Shown one piece after another: positions 9,033 to 21,489 of a DNA stretch of 64,000 nucleotides; position 1 is the first letter of the stretch; each line of letters opens with the position of its first letter. Below the pieces are notes generated by a model. That model did not search any database, had not been told where the DNA came from, and was given only the letters and a program-made list of their open reading frames with translations. The stretch is taken from the NCBI GenBank assembly GCA_024704765.1, contig JAKMXF010000299.1:124001-188000 (forward strand), given 5' to 3'. A program made the translations under genes and the position numbers. Source of the DNA: Oopsacas minuta (Eukaryota; Porifera; Hexactinellida; Lyssacinosida; Leucopsacidae).

Positions 9033-11194
9033 ATGGAAAATACACCTGTCAAAGATAACGAGTCAAGTCCTAGCTCTTCAACAAAACTTATAAATACTCC
9101 AGACAACAACAACAACAAAAACAACCCTATAAATAATCCAGAAAACAAAAGTAAACTCAGTTTTTGTAGCGAAATTGAACGTATCTATTCTGAATCTACA
9201 GGAAAGAATACGCTAGCAGATACGAATTTAATTCCTGAAAGCCATCTTCTTAGAAAGTTTGTTTCACTGCATTCACCTGATTGTTTGCTAGTAAAGATGT
9301 ATCTACAACAATTTTCTATATCTCTCTTGAAACAAGGCTCACCCTATGGTGCTGAGGTTACACTACAATATCAAGAATGGACATTCTTTGACTATCTTGA
9401 AGCAGGTCACATACCTCCTTATTTATTCAATTATATCGGAAGATCTGACCTCACTCTATACGAAGGTTGTGTTATTGTCAAGCTAGTCAACTGCAGATTT
9501 CAAAAGTGAGTATTTATTATTGATTATTTGTATTAATATATACTACCATTGTTTGCTATATTATGCAAAATTTTAGAGCTGCAATCGCGAAAACTGACAC
9601 CTCACCTCCAGACACCTGTACACACTACCTCCTATTGAGACCTACCCCTGAGATAATAACCCATCAGACAAACCTAATGCTCTTGCAATCATCAAATCTA
9701 CACACACAACATCCCTATACTATAAGACATAGAGCATTGCAGATAGAATCTGCTTTAACACAAAAAATATCACCTCCTCTATGTCTTGATACCTCAATTG
9801 ATGTGTTAATAACCGCAAACTATAACCAATTCCAACGTTTCAAGTATAATCATCCGCGATTAAAGCGATTGCGATGTAAATTCGCGAAATTTAACACTCA
9901 AACCAAGCAATCGATCAAACAATGCACATCAAGTGAATTAAGATTAGTAGACTACTTATCCAATACAGCTTACTTACAAGGTTGTAGAAAGTCGCAGAAA
10001 TACTCGTTGCTAGGTTCATCCTTAAAAGAATGTATATCACTCAAATCCTCTACAAGTGTACTGAGTAAAATCGCAATTTCTCGTCCAGAGAGAGCGATAG
10101 AAACCGCGATTAATCATCAGCTGCAGAGAAGAGGATCTTACTCAGATCAATCCAGCCAACATTACCAAACTATGTCACAGCTTAACTTTAATCCTAATAA
10201 AATAGCGAAATCTCACATCAGCTTACAGAATCCTAAAGAAATGAGGAGACCTTCATTTTCTCTCGAAAATCCTCGTCTCTACCATTATTCCAATTCATCA
10301 CATCCCGAGGCTATTCCGCAATTTCGCAATTACTCCGCTTCAACACCTGGTACTCCACCTGTTGAACCTTTCACACCTTTAGAAGAGCAGCGATATTCTC
10401 AAATAAATCCTCTCGAATCTTCACATTTGATAGAAAGCGCCCCTGCCAACTCAATGAGTACATTACACACACATAGAAACAGTTTTCATACTCCTTCTAG
10501 TATGACCTCATCTGAAATGCATCTCCGGGGCAACCAACAGGCTTCATTGGAATGCCCGACAGATTCTGGGATGAATGACACATATTTTTCGCGGCAAAAT
10601 TCACATCTATGCGAACACGACAAACAATTACAATCAAACATACAGACATTACCGAAATTCTCAAACACCTTCCCTAATAAAATACAACCTCAGAATCAGT
10701 TTGTGGCTAACAACACAAACAAATTTTCTCACAAATTTTTTCCAGCACAACAACAGTCTAACTATCCAGGAGCACCTTACCAGACCAATAACAGGATACC
10801 TCATAACATTATAACCCCCAATCATTCTCAATTTCCTATGGAAAATACTATGAAGAATTTCACAGGTAGTAAGCGACATTTAGACCCTATTAATCACATT
10901 GGTCCTCAGACCAAACGGTTCTCCGCTTCGCCTGCTTCAAACTTACCCATCTCATCCAACCAAACTAGTAGCATGCAATACCAGAAAGATGTACTCCACA
11001 GCAATCACATTATCCGTGGTCCACATCAACAGCTCCCTAACTACGTGTCAGGGCGTAAATTGTCTGCGAATATTTACCATAACTACTCAAACCAAATGCC
11101 AACACACGATTTTACCGCTTTCAATCATGTGCCTATACAAAACTCTGATTTTCACACGAACACACAGCCCCCGGTGGAACAAAGTGAACACTGA
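9033..11194 (+). CDS. SUPT20H: SPT20 homolog, SAGA complex subunit
   Basis: SUPT20H is a structural subunit of the SAGA histone-acetyltransferase co-activator. Exons 9033-9505 and 9577-11194 join in phase 2 and encode 696 aa. The Spt20 domain spans about residues 70-300: LLRKFVSLHSPDCLLVKMY, the EAGHIPPYLFNYI motif, GCVIVKL, then TCTHYLLLRPT and PPLCLDTS in exon 2, all in the order of the human protein. The remaining 400 residues are low-complexity Asn/Gln/Ser/Pro-rich, as in other SPT20 tails. An acidic, Asn-rich leader precedes the domain. Start chosen as the first ATG in frame; a TAG acceptor-like site lies 22 bases upstream. Confidence 0.82.
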
Positions 11195-11708
11195 TTGACT
11201 GCTGCTCCAGGATATATTTAATGTAACGTGGACATATGTCCAACAATGTTCCGTCTCCATCAATCTATCTATCAACTGATAAGCGAGAATTCACCATTTA
11301 ATATTTATATCGATTGCAAAGGAACACTTTTACTAGTTTATTTGATTGTAACCTCTATATTGAAATTTTATTCAGAAATGAGGACAAATGACAATATAAA
11401 CAGTTAATTTCCATCTTTTTACACTTTTTAATTATTCTATTTCCTAGAGTAACTAAACTATAGAAATATCAGATAATTACCCTCGCGATTTAACATTGTT
11501 CAATTTGTCAACTTTTATTATGTTCGACACTCGCTTGTTTGAAGCCAAATTGGCTTTGGCTGACGCCATACAAATGCTATTAGTAAGAGAATAGTAAGCA
11601 TAATACATTATTGTGGTCAGTAATTCTAGTACAAATTCTGTGAATTCTAAGTTGACATATTCGGTCCCTATTTATCTGTTATACAAGAAGAATCGCGAAA
11701 TTCTTCAC
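11195..11708. other. Intergenic region with a 14-bp palindrome
   Basis: 514 bp between SUPT20H and the XPO6 start. A perfect 14-bp palindrome, TGGACATATGTCCA, lies at 11229-11242, 35 bp after the SUPT20H stop. Otherwise nothing supportable. An open reading frame runs in frame upstream of the XPO6 ATG (from 11613), but it lacks similarity to the family. Confidence 0.4.
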
Positions 11709-14700
11709 ATGAGCGGTGCTGACTACCTAATACAACTGGAAACTCTCCTAAACGAGTTCTTCTCTGCTGACAGTACAAATCAACGCAAGAATGAGATACA
11801 CCAAATGTTGGCTGCATTCAGTCAGCAACTCAATGCTTGGCACCTCTGTTCCTATTTCTTAGTACATACAGAGAATACACACGTAATGATGTTTGCTCTT
11901 AATGATTACGAGCGATTAGCTAACTCTATGTGGCCAGGTGAGTTGGCTTATTCTTAAAATGTTATAGTGGTGTTATATATTCTGAGTAGGTATACCTGTA
12001 CAAGGAAGGAAGGAATTGAGACAGGGATTATTGCAAACTCTTAAATCTAGACACAAACAGCTGCCTAGTTTTATCACAATAAAATGGTGTAGATTCTTTG
12101 TCCTGGTAGCTCGTACTGATTGGCCACAGGACTACACAGACTTCTTTGATCAGGTTTACGACCTGATACAATCTCATGAATACTCTCATATAGGTCTAAC
12201 TTTACTGTTAGTATCCTCAGAAGAGCTAGCTAACCCTAGGTATTATACCATGTTAATTATACACATACCATTAGTACTTAACTACTCCTTATAGATCTGA
12301 CGTCATCAATACACAGCGGAGAGCTGTGTTACGTACTCAGATGCTACAACAAGCTCCTAAATCTATCCGTCTCATATCTACACTCCTACAGGGTTACGCA
12401 AAGCAGACAGAGATGGAGCAAGCAGCTGGGTTAAACAAAAACTCATTCTCTACAAACAACAGAAGTACTGATGATATACACAAACAAATTATGACATCAC
12501 TGAACTGTTTTGCTCATTTCTTCACCTGGATACCTCTTAACCAGGCGCCTATATACGGAGATCTCCTTGAGACTTTGTTCTATTTCGCATCACTAAGTAT
12601 TGAGGGATCACGAGAAGCTTCTAACCAACATGAACAACAAGGTCTTGCGGCAATTCACACGCTGTATGAGCTAGTAGCATTGGGTGGAATTCCGCAGAAC
12701 TATGATGAGTTCTTAGCTCATATATTTACTCTAACCTGTAAATTAATGGTTAAGATTATTAACATGACAGGAGGGCTTAGTAAGCTTGATGATAAGTACC
12801 TTGAAAGGTGTGAAAATTATTCATATGTACCTAATTACTAGTCTACAACATTCTTTTGACTTATATTACTTAGGTTTTCAGAATATTTAAGGCTTTTCGT
12901 TAACAATCATCTGAAAAGAGTTTTGAATAATCCTCTATTCTTAGTATCAGATTTTCTCGATCTATTGCTCAAATACACATTCATACAGCCTCAGATGGAT
13001 TCATACTACCAAACATTCGAAATTTGGCACGTATTTTTCGATTTTATATCTCTACTCGAGACATCTCAAATTGAGAAGTATGCTGACCAAGATTCAGACA
13101 ATATTCTAAAGTAATACTTAGCATAATGTTTGTATGGAAATTCAGTATTTTATTTTGTTTATAGATATGAGGGTTTATTGAAATCTCTGTTGGAGAATGT
13201 TCTAACTAAAATGCAGTTCTCTTTGAATCAGGAAGAGTTACAGGATTTGGATGATGATTTTGGAGATAACGGCGACGTTACAGAATGGCAGACGTTTATA
13301 TTACAAAGTATTGAGGTTCTCGCGAAAATAACAGAGCTTATTCCTGAAGCTTGTTTCCAACTGATATGTCCACTCTTCACAACGTATTGCACGAATTTCG
13401 CGAAATTAAGCGAATATATTGAAGATATAGATGGAGTTAGGGTATTAGACTTTACAGAACATGAACATTGGCAAAGGTTGAATGCTCTTCTTAAAGATAT
13501 GAGATCTATCATACAAACATTAGGTAATTTATCCAATACGATTAGCTTATATTTTAATATTTACATTGTTGTTATAGGGAGATTAGCAGAGCATTTTTGT
13601 GATGGACTATTTGAGGTTCGTTTCCAAGATACTAGCTATTTAACTCAACAGCTGATTGGTATGATTAAATTCTGTTTAACAGAGAGAATACATGTTCTAG
13701 AATTTGAAACTCCCGAACTATTCTTACCTCAATTCATACAGATAGAAGCTGGAGTATTTAGTACTTTGAAAGCTTATATACCTTGGTTTTCTCAATATTA
13801 CGGCCATTTGAAGGGACAGCATTTAGATTTAGCTCCATTAGTTGAGAGCGTTGAAGATATTGTAGATGTGTGCTCTACTGTAATTCTACAAGATCATCCT
13901 CCCTTGGTACAGCAGTGTGCTACAGATCTATTATTATCCCTGGTCCATACTGTACGATTACCGTTTTTATTGTCAATGAAATCTTACCGGAATCTTGTCA
14001 TAGCTGGTTGTCAGAAAATAGTTCAGCTAGATCCAAAATCTAACCGTTTGTTTTATAAGATATTTATATGTGGGTATTTAATGCCATGGCCTGATTGCTC
14101 AGAAAAAGAACAACAGTGGGATCAGCGAAAAGATGAATTCAACAACTTTGCAACAGCATTTACCATGGATTATACCAATCTATCAACTAATATGGATCTT
14201 ATGAACAATAAGGAAATGCAAGTAAGTTATTCATCATAGCGTATTTGACTGTACATTTTATTTATTTTGGCTCTAGTTACAAGCTAAAGAAACTATTAAT
14301 CACACATTGAAAGTGCTTACAGAATGGTGCATTGAAATTCGTGAGCACAACAAACGTATACGTACAATACTCTACGATTCATTAGACCCATGCATAGACG
14401 CTGCAATGCATTTCTTCCCTATTTATATACACCAGCCAGATGTTCTGCAAGTTATCCTCAAATTTTTTTTAAGTCTAATTGATAGTTTAGCTGCACAAAT
14501 GGGCTCTCAGCGCTGTGAGAGGATTACACAATTTCTAATGACACTACTTACGAAGGAGCAAATAGAGAATAGTATAAGAGAGGAAAATAGCATAGGATCT
14601 CTTGTGATTGAGAGCTTTATCGATATTCTTATTTGTCTATCTAAATCACAGAATACGACAACTACAACGTTTCTACCACACATAATAACGTTTGTATTAG

Positions 14701-15317
14701 AACAGGTATATCCTCCCGTTACAAAACAAGGTACTACAAATATTAAAATGTCTCTATTCTCTCTGTTCAGTTCTATCTTACTGTATAATTGGAAATCTTT
14801 CTTTCCTTATAATATTCTACAAGTTAGTGATCCAGAATCAGAGATAATTCAGAATAAGGATCAATTTTCGGCTATAATGAATATTCTATGTGCATTCTTC
14901 ACTGAATCAGATGTTACTCTGTTTAGAGAGAACCTACTGGCATTGACAGAGGTACACAATAAAAATAAACTTTTTCATAAATATATTTTCTTACAGAATA
15001 TGCGAGACACATTTTGCAGTGTATTTTTACAAGTTTTAGTACAAAAGTCCCATGAATTGCTACATGATGAAATTACAAATCTTATGTATAACATGGCTTT
15101 TGCTGATTTTGATTCTTTTTTCGCTTCTTTCTTACCAAATTTCCTTGAAAATTGCGAAAACCTTACCTCACAACAGAAAACTGACCTTTTAAACAATTTC
15201 CAGACAGACCAAGATCTGCCAACTTTCACACAAAACTTGCGACAACTTTGCACTGACCTACGAATCTACTTAATTGTCAATTCAGCCACTACAAACAGTT
15301 CAGTGAATTTAACATAG
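11709..15317 (+). CDS. XPO6: Exportin-6
   Basis: XPO6 is the importin-beta family receptor that exports actin-profilin from the nucleus. Seven exons (11709-11937, 11990-12239, 12295-12807, 12874-13110, 13165-13523, 13578-14221, 14277-15317) encode 1090 aa; human XPO6 has 1125. The N-terminal HEAT repeats (LLNEFFSADSTNQRKNEI, MMFALNDYERLANSMW) and many later blocks agree with the human order, e.g. FSWIPL-like FFTWIPL, LFLKYTF-like LLLKYTFIQP, QTLGRLAEHF and the end block FFASFLPNFLENC...DLPTFTQN. Exon 7 contains a 45-nt GT...AG segment (14952-14996), but its translation matches the family (NKLFHKYIF), so I keep it as coding. M33 of the longer ORF was chosen as start, since upstream residues have no counterpart. 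Confidence 0.9.
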
Positions 15318-15490
15318 AAGAATATTTCTAGCTCTCTCACTATATATTTTGTTGTTTGTTTGAAATATATATGAATATTTGCTGTTTTTATTTCTGATAA
15401 CTGTTTATACTATCAGAATTTATATCAAGTAAAGAAAGTTAATATTTATGTGTTATTTACTAAATACAACAAGAAGAATACACAAATGTT

Positions 15491-15796
15491 CTAGAATCTT
15501 CCTCTCGGGAAGACAGCTGTTAAACTCTCGCCTGTAACTCCAAACGATTCCCTCAGAGATTGGAATATAATATTCCAGCACACGAATACAATGGAAGAAG
15601 CAACCAAGCCAATACCACAGGCAAATAGCCATCTCTTTAGCATAGGATCTGGTGATGGATCTTTTGTAATAAGAGCAGGCTTTATGAACCATAACACGCC
15701 CACTAACCACATCAAAGGCATGCAGAAGCAACCTGCTATAAAGTATTTTTTAGCTATTTTAGCTTGCTCTTTTGGCTGTGCTTTAGAAAGATCCAT
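15491..15796 (-). CDS. PSENEN: PEN-2, gamma-secretase subunit
   Basis: A 101-aa single-exon gene, exactly the length of human PEN-2. PEN-2 activates presenilin in the gamma-secretase intramembrane protease that cleaves Notch and APP. The cytosolic N terminus, the hydrophobic re-entrant segment (about 22-38, MPLMWLVGVLWF), the WFIKPAL motif (human WFFREAF) and the second hydrophobic span (about 60-80) are all present. The luminal tail differs: the family DYLSF box reads ESLTA here, although the downstream Pro and Gly are kept. It is tail-to-tail with XPO6 and head-to-head with KIF17, 116 bp apart. Confidence 0.82.
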   Translation of the reverse strand: MDLSKAQPKEQAKIAKKYFIAGCFCMPLMWLVGVLWFIKPALITKDPSPDPMLKRWLFACGIGLVASSIVFVCWNIIFQSLRESFGVTGESLTAVFPRGRF

Positions 15797-15912
15797 CTCT
15801 ACACAGAAGTGCTATAATATTGCCTGATACACATAGCTGTAGTTATTATATTCAATTCATGGTTGAATTAGATCCTTACTATACCAGTATTCATCTCATT
15901 TAATTAGCTATA

Positions 15913-18769
15913 ATGTCAGGAGAATGTGTGAAGGTAATTGTACGCTGTCGACCTGTGAATGAGCGAGAAACAAACCTGAAATCTGCAGTGGTGATAGATA
16001 TAGCTCCAGACGGGGGTCAGGTACAGATTATGAAGCCGGCAAAGATTCGTAGCCCCGGGAATTCTGGTGAACCGAAATCTTTCAAATTCGACGCTGCATA
16101 CGCTATGGACTCACAGACTGAACTGATTTACGAAGAGATGGGATTACCTCTAGTCGCTAGCATTCTGGAGGGATATAACGGGACTGTATTTGCGTATGGA
16201 CAGACTGGATGTGGTAAATCTTACACAATGTCTGGACCAAGCGAGCCTGAAACACAAAAAGGTGAATAGTATAACTCAATTTATAATTACACATTATTAT
16301 TATTAACTTGTTTGTAGGAATAATACCTCGCGCTTTTCAACACATATTCGATGAGATTTCAGTATCTGAAGGGAGTCACTATTTGATACAAGCTACTTAC
16401 CTAGAGATTTATAACGAAGAAGTAAGAGACCTGCTAGGAATAGATGTAAAGGCTAAACTAGACTTGAAAGAACACACAAATAGAGGAGTATATGTACACG
16501 GATTATCAGCACATAGGGTTGCTAGTATACAGGTTGGTACCTTTGTCATTTAATCACATTATAAGCTGTAATTATGAGTGAATGATGACCCGTGAACATC
16601 GTTACGTCACGACTCGCCAATGTCTTGCATTGTACGTTAATGTAATCGTGCAAAGTAATCAATACAAGTCGATATAATTCATAATCTCAGTTAATTATGT
16701 TCTAATTATGAGCAGATATATTACGTCATTATAGGATTTGGAGAGGTTGATGGATCAAGGTGGTAAAAACCGCAGCGTGGGTGCTACTCTAATGAACCCA
16801 GATTCAAGTCGTTCCCATTCTATTTTCGCGGTTGTTGTCGAGATAGCAGACGATACTGGGGTTAGATCTGGTAAGTTAAATTTAGTAGATTTAGCTGGAT
16901 CAGAAAGACAATCAAAGACAGGATCTACAGGTGAGAGATTCCGCGAGGCTACGCGAATTAATCTCTCTCTATCCGCGCTTGGCAATGTTATATCTGCGCT
17001 TGTTGATGGGAAATCTAAACACATTCCCTACAGAGATAGTAAGCTAACTCGGTTACTACAGAGTAGTCTAGGTAAGTTAGATTACTATGTATACTATGTA
17101 TGGTATTAAACTGAATATATAGGAGGAAATACAAAGACCTTAATGGTAGCTTGCATAAGCCCAGCTGACAATAACTATGAAGAGACTTTGTCTACATTAA
17201 GATATGCTAATAGAGCTAAGAACATTAAGAACAAGCCTAAAATAAATGAGGATCCTAAAGATGCCCTTATAAGGCAATATCAAGAGGAGATTATGAGGCT
17301 CAAACAAATGATAGAGGGGGGAGGAGATATGGGAGTAGGTATACAGGAAGGTTTTGAGGATAGATTAGAGGAGGAGAGGGCTCGTTTGAAGAGAGAATAT
17401 GAAGAAGAGATGAATGCTTTGAATGATAAGTTTAAAGCAGAGCATGAAAGCTCTGAGAGACTCCAACAGGAACTTGATCAGCTGCAACACAATTATAATA
17501 CAGAATTGAGTAACCTTGCTAACAATGCTATTTATACTGTTAAGGGAGAGAATGCTGTGAGTCCGGTTAATAATGGTGAAGTAGATGTCAATACTGTCAT
17601 GTCACAACTGACAGAATTACAAAAACAAATGATAGGAGGAGAGAATAAGAAAGATGATACTCTCAAGAAACAGCTGACAGAGCGAAAGAGGAAAGCTAAG
17701 AAAAGAAGTGACAAAATGAGCATTGAAGCTACTGAGTATACTGATTGGGATTCTGAGCAAGTTATTGAAGGTAAATGCCAACTCCAGTTATATCGAAGCC
17801 TGAAATTGTACGAATATGCTCCCAAACATAAATTATCACAGTTCCTTGAGCTTCAATATAACGGGAGGTGACTGTATTAATCTCTAATTATCTTTATTTC
17901 TCACAGGAGTATTTCAGTCTGTGACAGATGAAGTATCACATCAAAGGAACAGGGTATCAAAACTTAAAACAAAGCTCAACACAGCTCACGAGGAGATCTC
18001 AGATCTACAGGAAGAATTTGAACAAGAGAGATCTGATTACTTAGAATCAGTACGAGACATGAGTTCACAACTCAGACTACAGAGGTTGATAATGGATAGA
18101 TTAGCATCTTGTATACGTAGAGATTGTAATTACTATAATGTAGATAATGTTCTAGCTAATTCTAGGTTTAACGAGGGCAAAGGTCAGTTGATTATAATCA
18201 GCTGTAAATATGTGAAGAATGTATACGTATTAATATAATGTTGTTTAGGTGACTGGGAGCTACCACCCCTCTTGTTAGAAAAGCTAATCCTCCCTAAGAC
18301 TAATGGCGTAGCAGATGAGTATAGTGAAATAATTCCAACAGCTTTTGATTCCCCTACAGATACTCATCTGCTAGACCAGCTCAATCGGAGTGAATCACCC
18401 ACAGAAAATTTCAAACCAAAGAGAGCGAATCAGCTTGTGATGGAAGCTACAAGTTATATTGAAAATTTTAAAGATTATAAATCCCTGAATGATCTACGTA
18501 TGCCAGGCTCACCTAAATTAATTGCTGGGTCGGCTGGCCTTCATGCATCGCGAAATAAATCTATTTCTGCTGCGAAAATTCACGGAATTGATGTACCGAT
18601 TGGTGAAGTTGTATATTCAAGAAAACCTTATAAATTAGAAGCATTACATTTACCAATATCTAACTCTGCTAACGACTTTTCAACCCTCTCCCATTCCCCA
18701 GACGATCTGATAGAGAATCTCCCGATAATCCAAAAGAAGTTCAATAAAAGTACTCTAAATCCTCTCTGA
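15913..18769 (+). CDS. KIF17: Kinesin-2 family motor KIF17/OSM-3
   Basis: KIF17 is a homodimeric plus-end motor of cilia and dendrites. Exons 15913-16261, 16318-16532, 16735-17071, 17123-17770, 17907-18182 and 18249-18769 encode 781 aa. The motor domain holds the P loop [10 protein letters not shown], switch I region DSSRSHSIF, switch [16 protein letters not shown] and neck-linker region [17 protein letters not shown], which is kinesin-2 like. Coiled coil follows (about 370-440, and again in exon 5). Exon 5 ends with [12 protein letters not shown], typical of KIF17 rather than KIF3A/B. Intron 4 is occupied by a MITE-like element whose sequence stays open for about 30 codons, so retention would add a peptide. 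The gene is complete. An AATTAG site lies five bases before the ATG. Confidence 0.9.
17774..17874. repeat. MITE-like element, family A, in KIF17 intron 4
   Basis: Inverted ends resembling CAACTCCAGTTATATCGAAG on the left and its complement (CTTCAATATAACGGGAGGTG, then ACTG) on the right, flanked by TA. Same family as elements at 25141, 35566, 51811 and 62896. Confidence 0.75.
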
Positions 18770-18909
18770 ACTAGTTTACCATATTTGCAAACTCGTCACT
18801 TACTCCTGAGTTATTATATTAGCACTTTCTCCATTCCCTTAAACTTAAAAGATTTATGATATTCAATTCTTATTTCTTTATTTAGTTCGACAAAGAACCT
18901 CACTCTATA

Positions 18910-19099
18910 CAGTGAAACCTCGTTAATACGAGCAGTCGAGCACCAACTGACGGTCAAAATTTCTTCGCCTTATCCTGAGTTCGTATTAACCGGATTAATA
19001 CCAATTGGATATCCATTGTATGGAATTTATTTGCATAGATATGTGTCAGTCATATCAGTAAATTCGATTAACCGTGTTTGTATTAACGAAGTTCCACTG
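18910..19099. repeat. MITE-like element, family B, between KIF17 and NRBP
   Basis: A 190-bp element flanked by TA on each side. The left end CAGTGAAACCTCGTTAATAC is matched by an inverted right end (GTATTAACGAAGTTCCACTG). TA target sites and CAGTG-type ends suit a Tc1/mariner or pogo-derived non-autonomous element. It carries no ORF. It fills most of the 457-bp gap between KIF17 and NRBP. Confidence 0.75.
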
Positions 19100-19226
19100 T
19101 ATCTAGAATTCTGTAGCATATTTAATCACCACCTTTGAGCAAACAATTTACTCAAACCTTGCTATACACTTTTGGTACACAAATTACAAATTCGTAAATA
19201 TTTTCCAATAGAAGGACATCTAGCCA

Positions 19227-21303
19227 ATGACAGATAACAAATTGAACATGAACAATCAAGATGTAATATCAAGTGTATTAGATGACACCGATGAAGTGAC
19301 GAATGATTTTGATGAAGATGTAACCGAGGATAATGCCGTATTGGAAATCAGCCCTGACAAAAGGTAGGTGCGATAATTTAATTATATATGTTGTGCAACT
19401 CATACAAGTAACACTTGATTAATTTGCTTATTTGATCAGTATATCAATTTGATTATTTGGCTATTCATTGATAGGTATTCTAAATAATTCTGCTTTTGCA
19501 AGCTAGATAATATGTTTATTGACTTAAACCACTGCTATAGTAAATTAATCTAAAATTAACATCTTAAAGTCCACAGATATGCACAATTGTTGAAACTAGA
19601 CTACTTGCCGATTTTAGAGACTGGCACAAATATTACTTGTTATTATAGCATTGAAATTAATCATGTGATAATTATTTGGCAATTCTAAGTTTGAAAAAAT
19701 GGGCTGAACAACATCGGGTACAGTTATAAATAGATTGTTGTCACAAGCGTATCTATAAAATACTCTAAAAATCTTTCATTCTTAATAAATTGGAATGTTA
19801 CAAGTTGAATTTTTTCCCATTACTCACCCCGTTAGGTGGCAGAAACACGCACAGATCGTTAATCAGAGTGACGTGCCAGGAATTGACTCCACCCATCTTG
19901 GCATGGACACACTAGAAGGTGTTGAAGTTGTATGGAATGAAGTCAACATTTCGCAGGGAAAATTCGCGAAACAAGAGAAAGAAAAGTTAATGTCAATGTT
20001 CCTAAGCCTCAAGAAAATCCAACACGTTAACGTAGTGAAGCTACATGACACTTGGCATGCAAAGGATAAGAACTGCTTAGTATTCATAACTGAGTATATG
20101 ACGTCAGGATCATTACGGCCATTCCTTGAGAGAGCCAAGAAGAACAAAACAAGCAATTACTTTAAAACATGGAAACACTGGTGTCGACAGATACTGTGGG
20201 CGTTATCATACTTCCATCAATGCGAGCCTCCAATAGTACATAACAATTTGACTTGCGATAATATTTACATACAACATAACGGTCTATTGAAAATAGGGTG
20301 TGTAGATCCAGATACTATTAGACTGAACGTTAAAACATTCAATCCTGATTATTCTAGTTTGCATTACGCAGCTCCTGAGTACACATCTACTGAACCAATG
20401 TCTCCACACGTAGGGGGGGATATATACGCATTTGGTATCTGCGCTTTGGAGATGATAAAACAGGGATTAGTATCTGATCAATCATCTGGTATTATAAGCG
20501 AGCAGCAGATAAGCGAGTTAATAGATTCTATTGATAATGAGCAACAGCGGGAGTTCATTCGTCGCTGTTGTGCTGAAGACCCAACTAAACGCCCCACATC
20601 CCAAGAGGCTCTCCTACACCCCGCACTATTTGAAGTACATCCTCTAAAACTATTCGCAGCTCACAAATACATAGAATATCTACGTGGTGATAAAGAAGGG
20701 TCTCTAAAGCAGGTTAACCAAATTAATCATCTAATCAAGAATTCTGATAAAGTATACGCAGTAGTTTACAACACAGATAACCAAATAAAGCGTAATTTTA
20801 AACTAGATGACATCATGAAGAATATAAATGTACAAATGGATATACACAAGTATCTTGAGGATATAAGGGAAGGTCATTATCCACTTATTTATCTAGAAAA
20901 TGTATTATTCAGATTGAAAGGGTTAACTCTTAAGAAAATGGTATCCAGTGTTGATATAGGTCCAGATCTTATGAATAATTTAGCTAAACAAACACAGAAA
21001 ACTATGTCAGACGAAGCACAAGAATCTGATTTAGAAACGAGACGAGCAGCTGACGTCACTTGCGAATTATTTATAAATTCAACTGATGTAAGATCAATTC
21101 TTATTGATATTAAATTCGAGAATATGCGTCGAGAGCTTTGTACACATCTTAAATCAGGAGATACTCACGATGGATTGGTTATTGACCTTGTAGAAAATGG
21201 GTTTATAAACACACTGGATTCTGAATTGCTATCAAAAGCTATTGAGAAATCTCTCAAGCTTACTCCAACCTTACAAAACGAACCCTTAATACATCGCCCT
21301 TAG
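19227..21303 (+). CDS. NRBP1: NRBP, nuclear receptor-binding pseudokinase
   Basis: NRBP is a catalytically inactive kinase that acts as a substrate adaptor for Elongin/Cullin ubiquitin ligases. Two exons, 19227-19363 and 19836-21303, join in phase 2 (AG|G, Arg, then Trp-Gln-Lys as in human) and encode 534 aa (human NRBP1 535). Pseudokinase hallmarks: the VAIK lysine position reads VVWNEV, the HRD loop reads HNNLTCDN, and the DFG site reads CVDPD. Strongly conserved blocks include VPGIDSTHLGMDTLEGVEVV, FITEYMTSGSL and APEY. The 45-residue first exon is acidic and poorly conserved. Intron 1 is 472 bp with a strong pyrimidine tract. NRBP1 and NRBP2 cannot be separated. Confidence 0.9.
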
Positions 21304-21489
21304 TTACTGGTTACTATGTATGTCTACATACTTATTTGAGTTGTTAATAATTCTAATAATACTTTTATACTAATATTAAATATTATATTGATTGTTCAAG
21401 TGCAAACTTTGTTGATTAAAAATGCTAACAAATGCTATGAGAGAATTCATTAATGATAATTTGGGTAATATGTAATAAGTGTGTATAAG

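Noticed and set aside
14952-14996. 45-nt GT-AG segment in XPO6 exon 7 as an intron
   Set aside because: It is in frame, and its translation (NKLFHKYIF) aligns with conserved XPO6 residues.
15591-15827. 78-codon plus-strand ORF over PSENEN
   Set aside because: The minus frame is clearly PEN-2 with exact family length.
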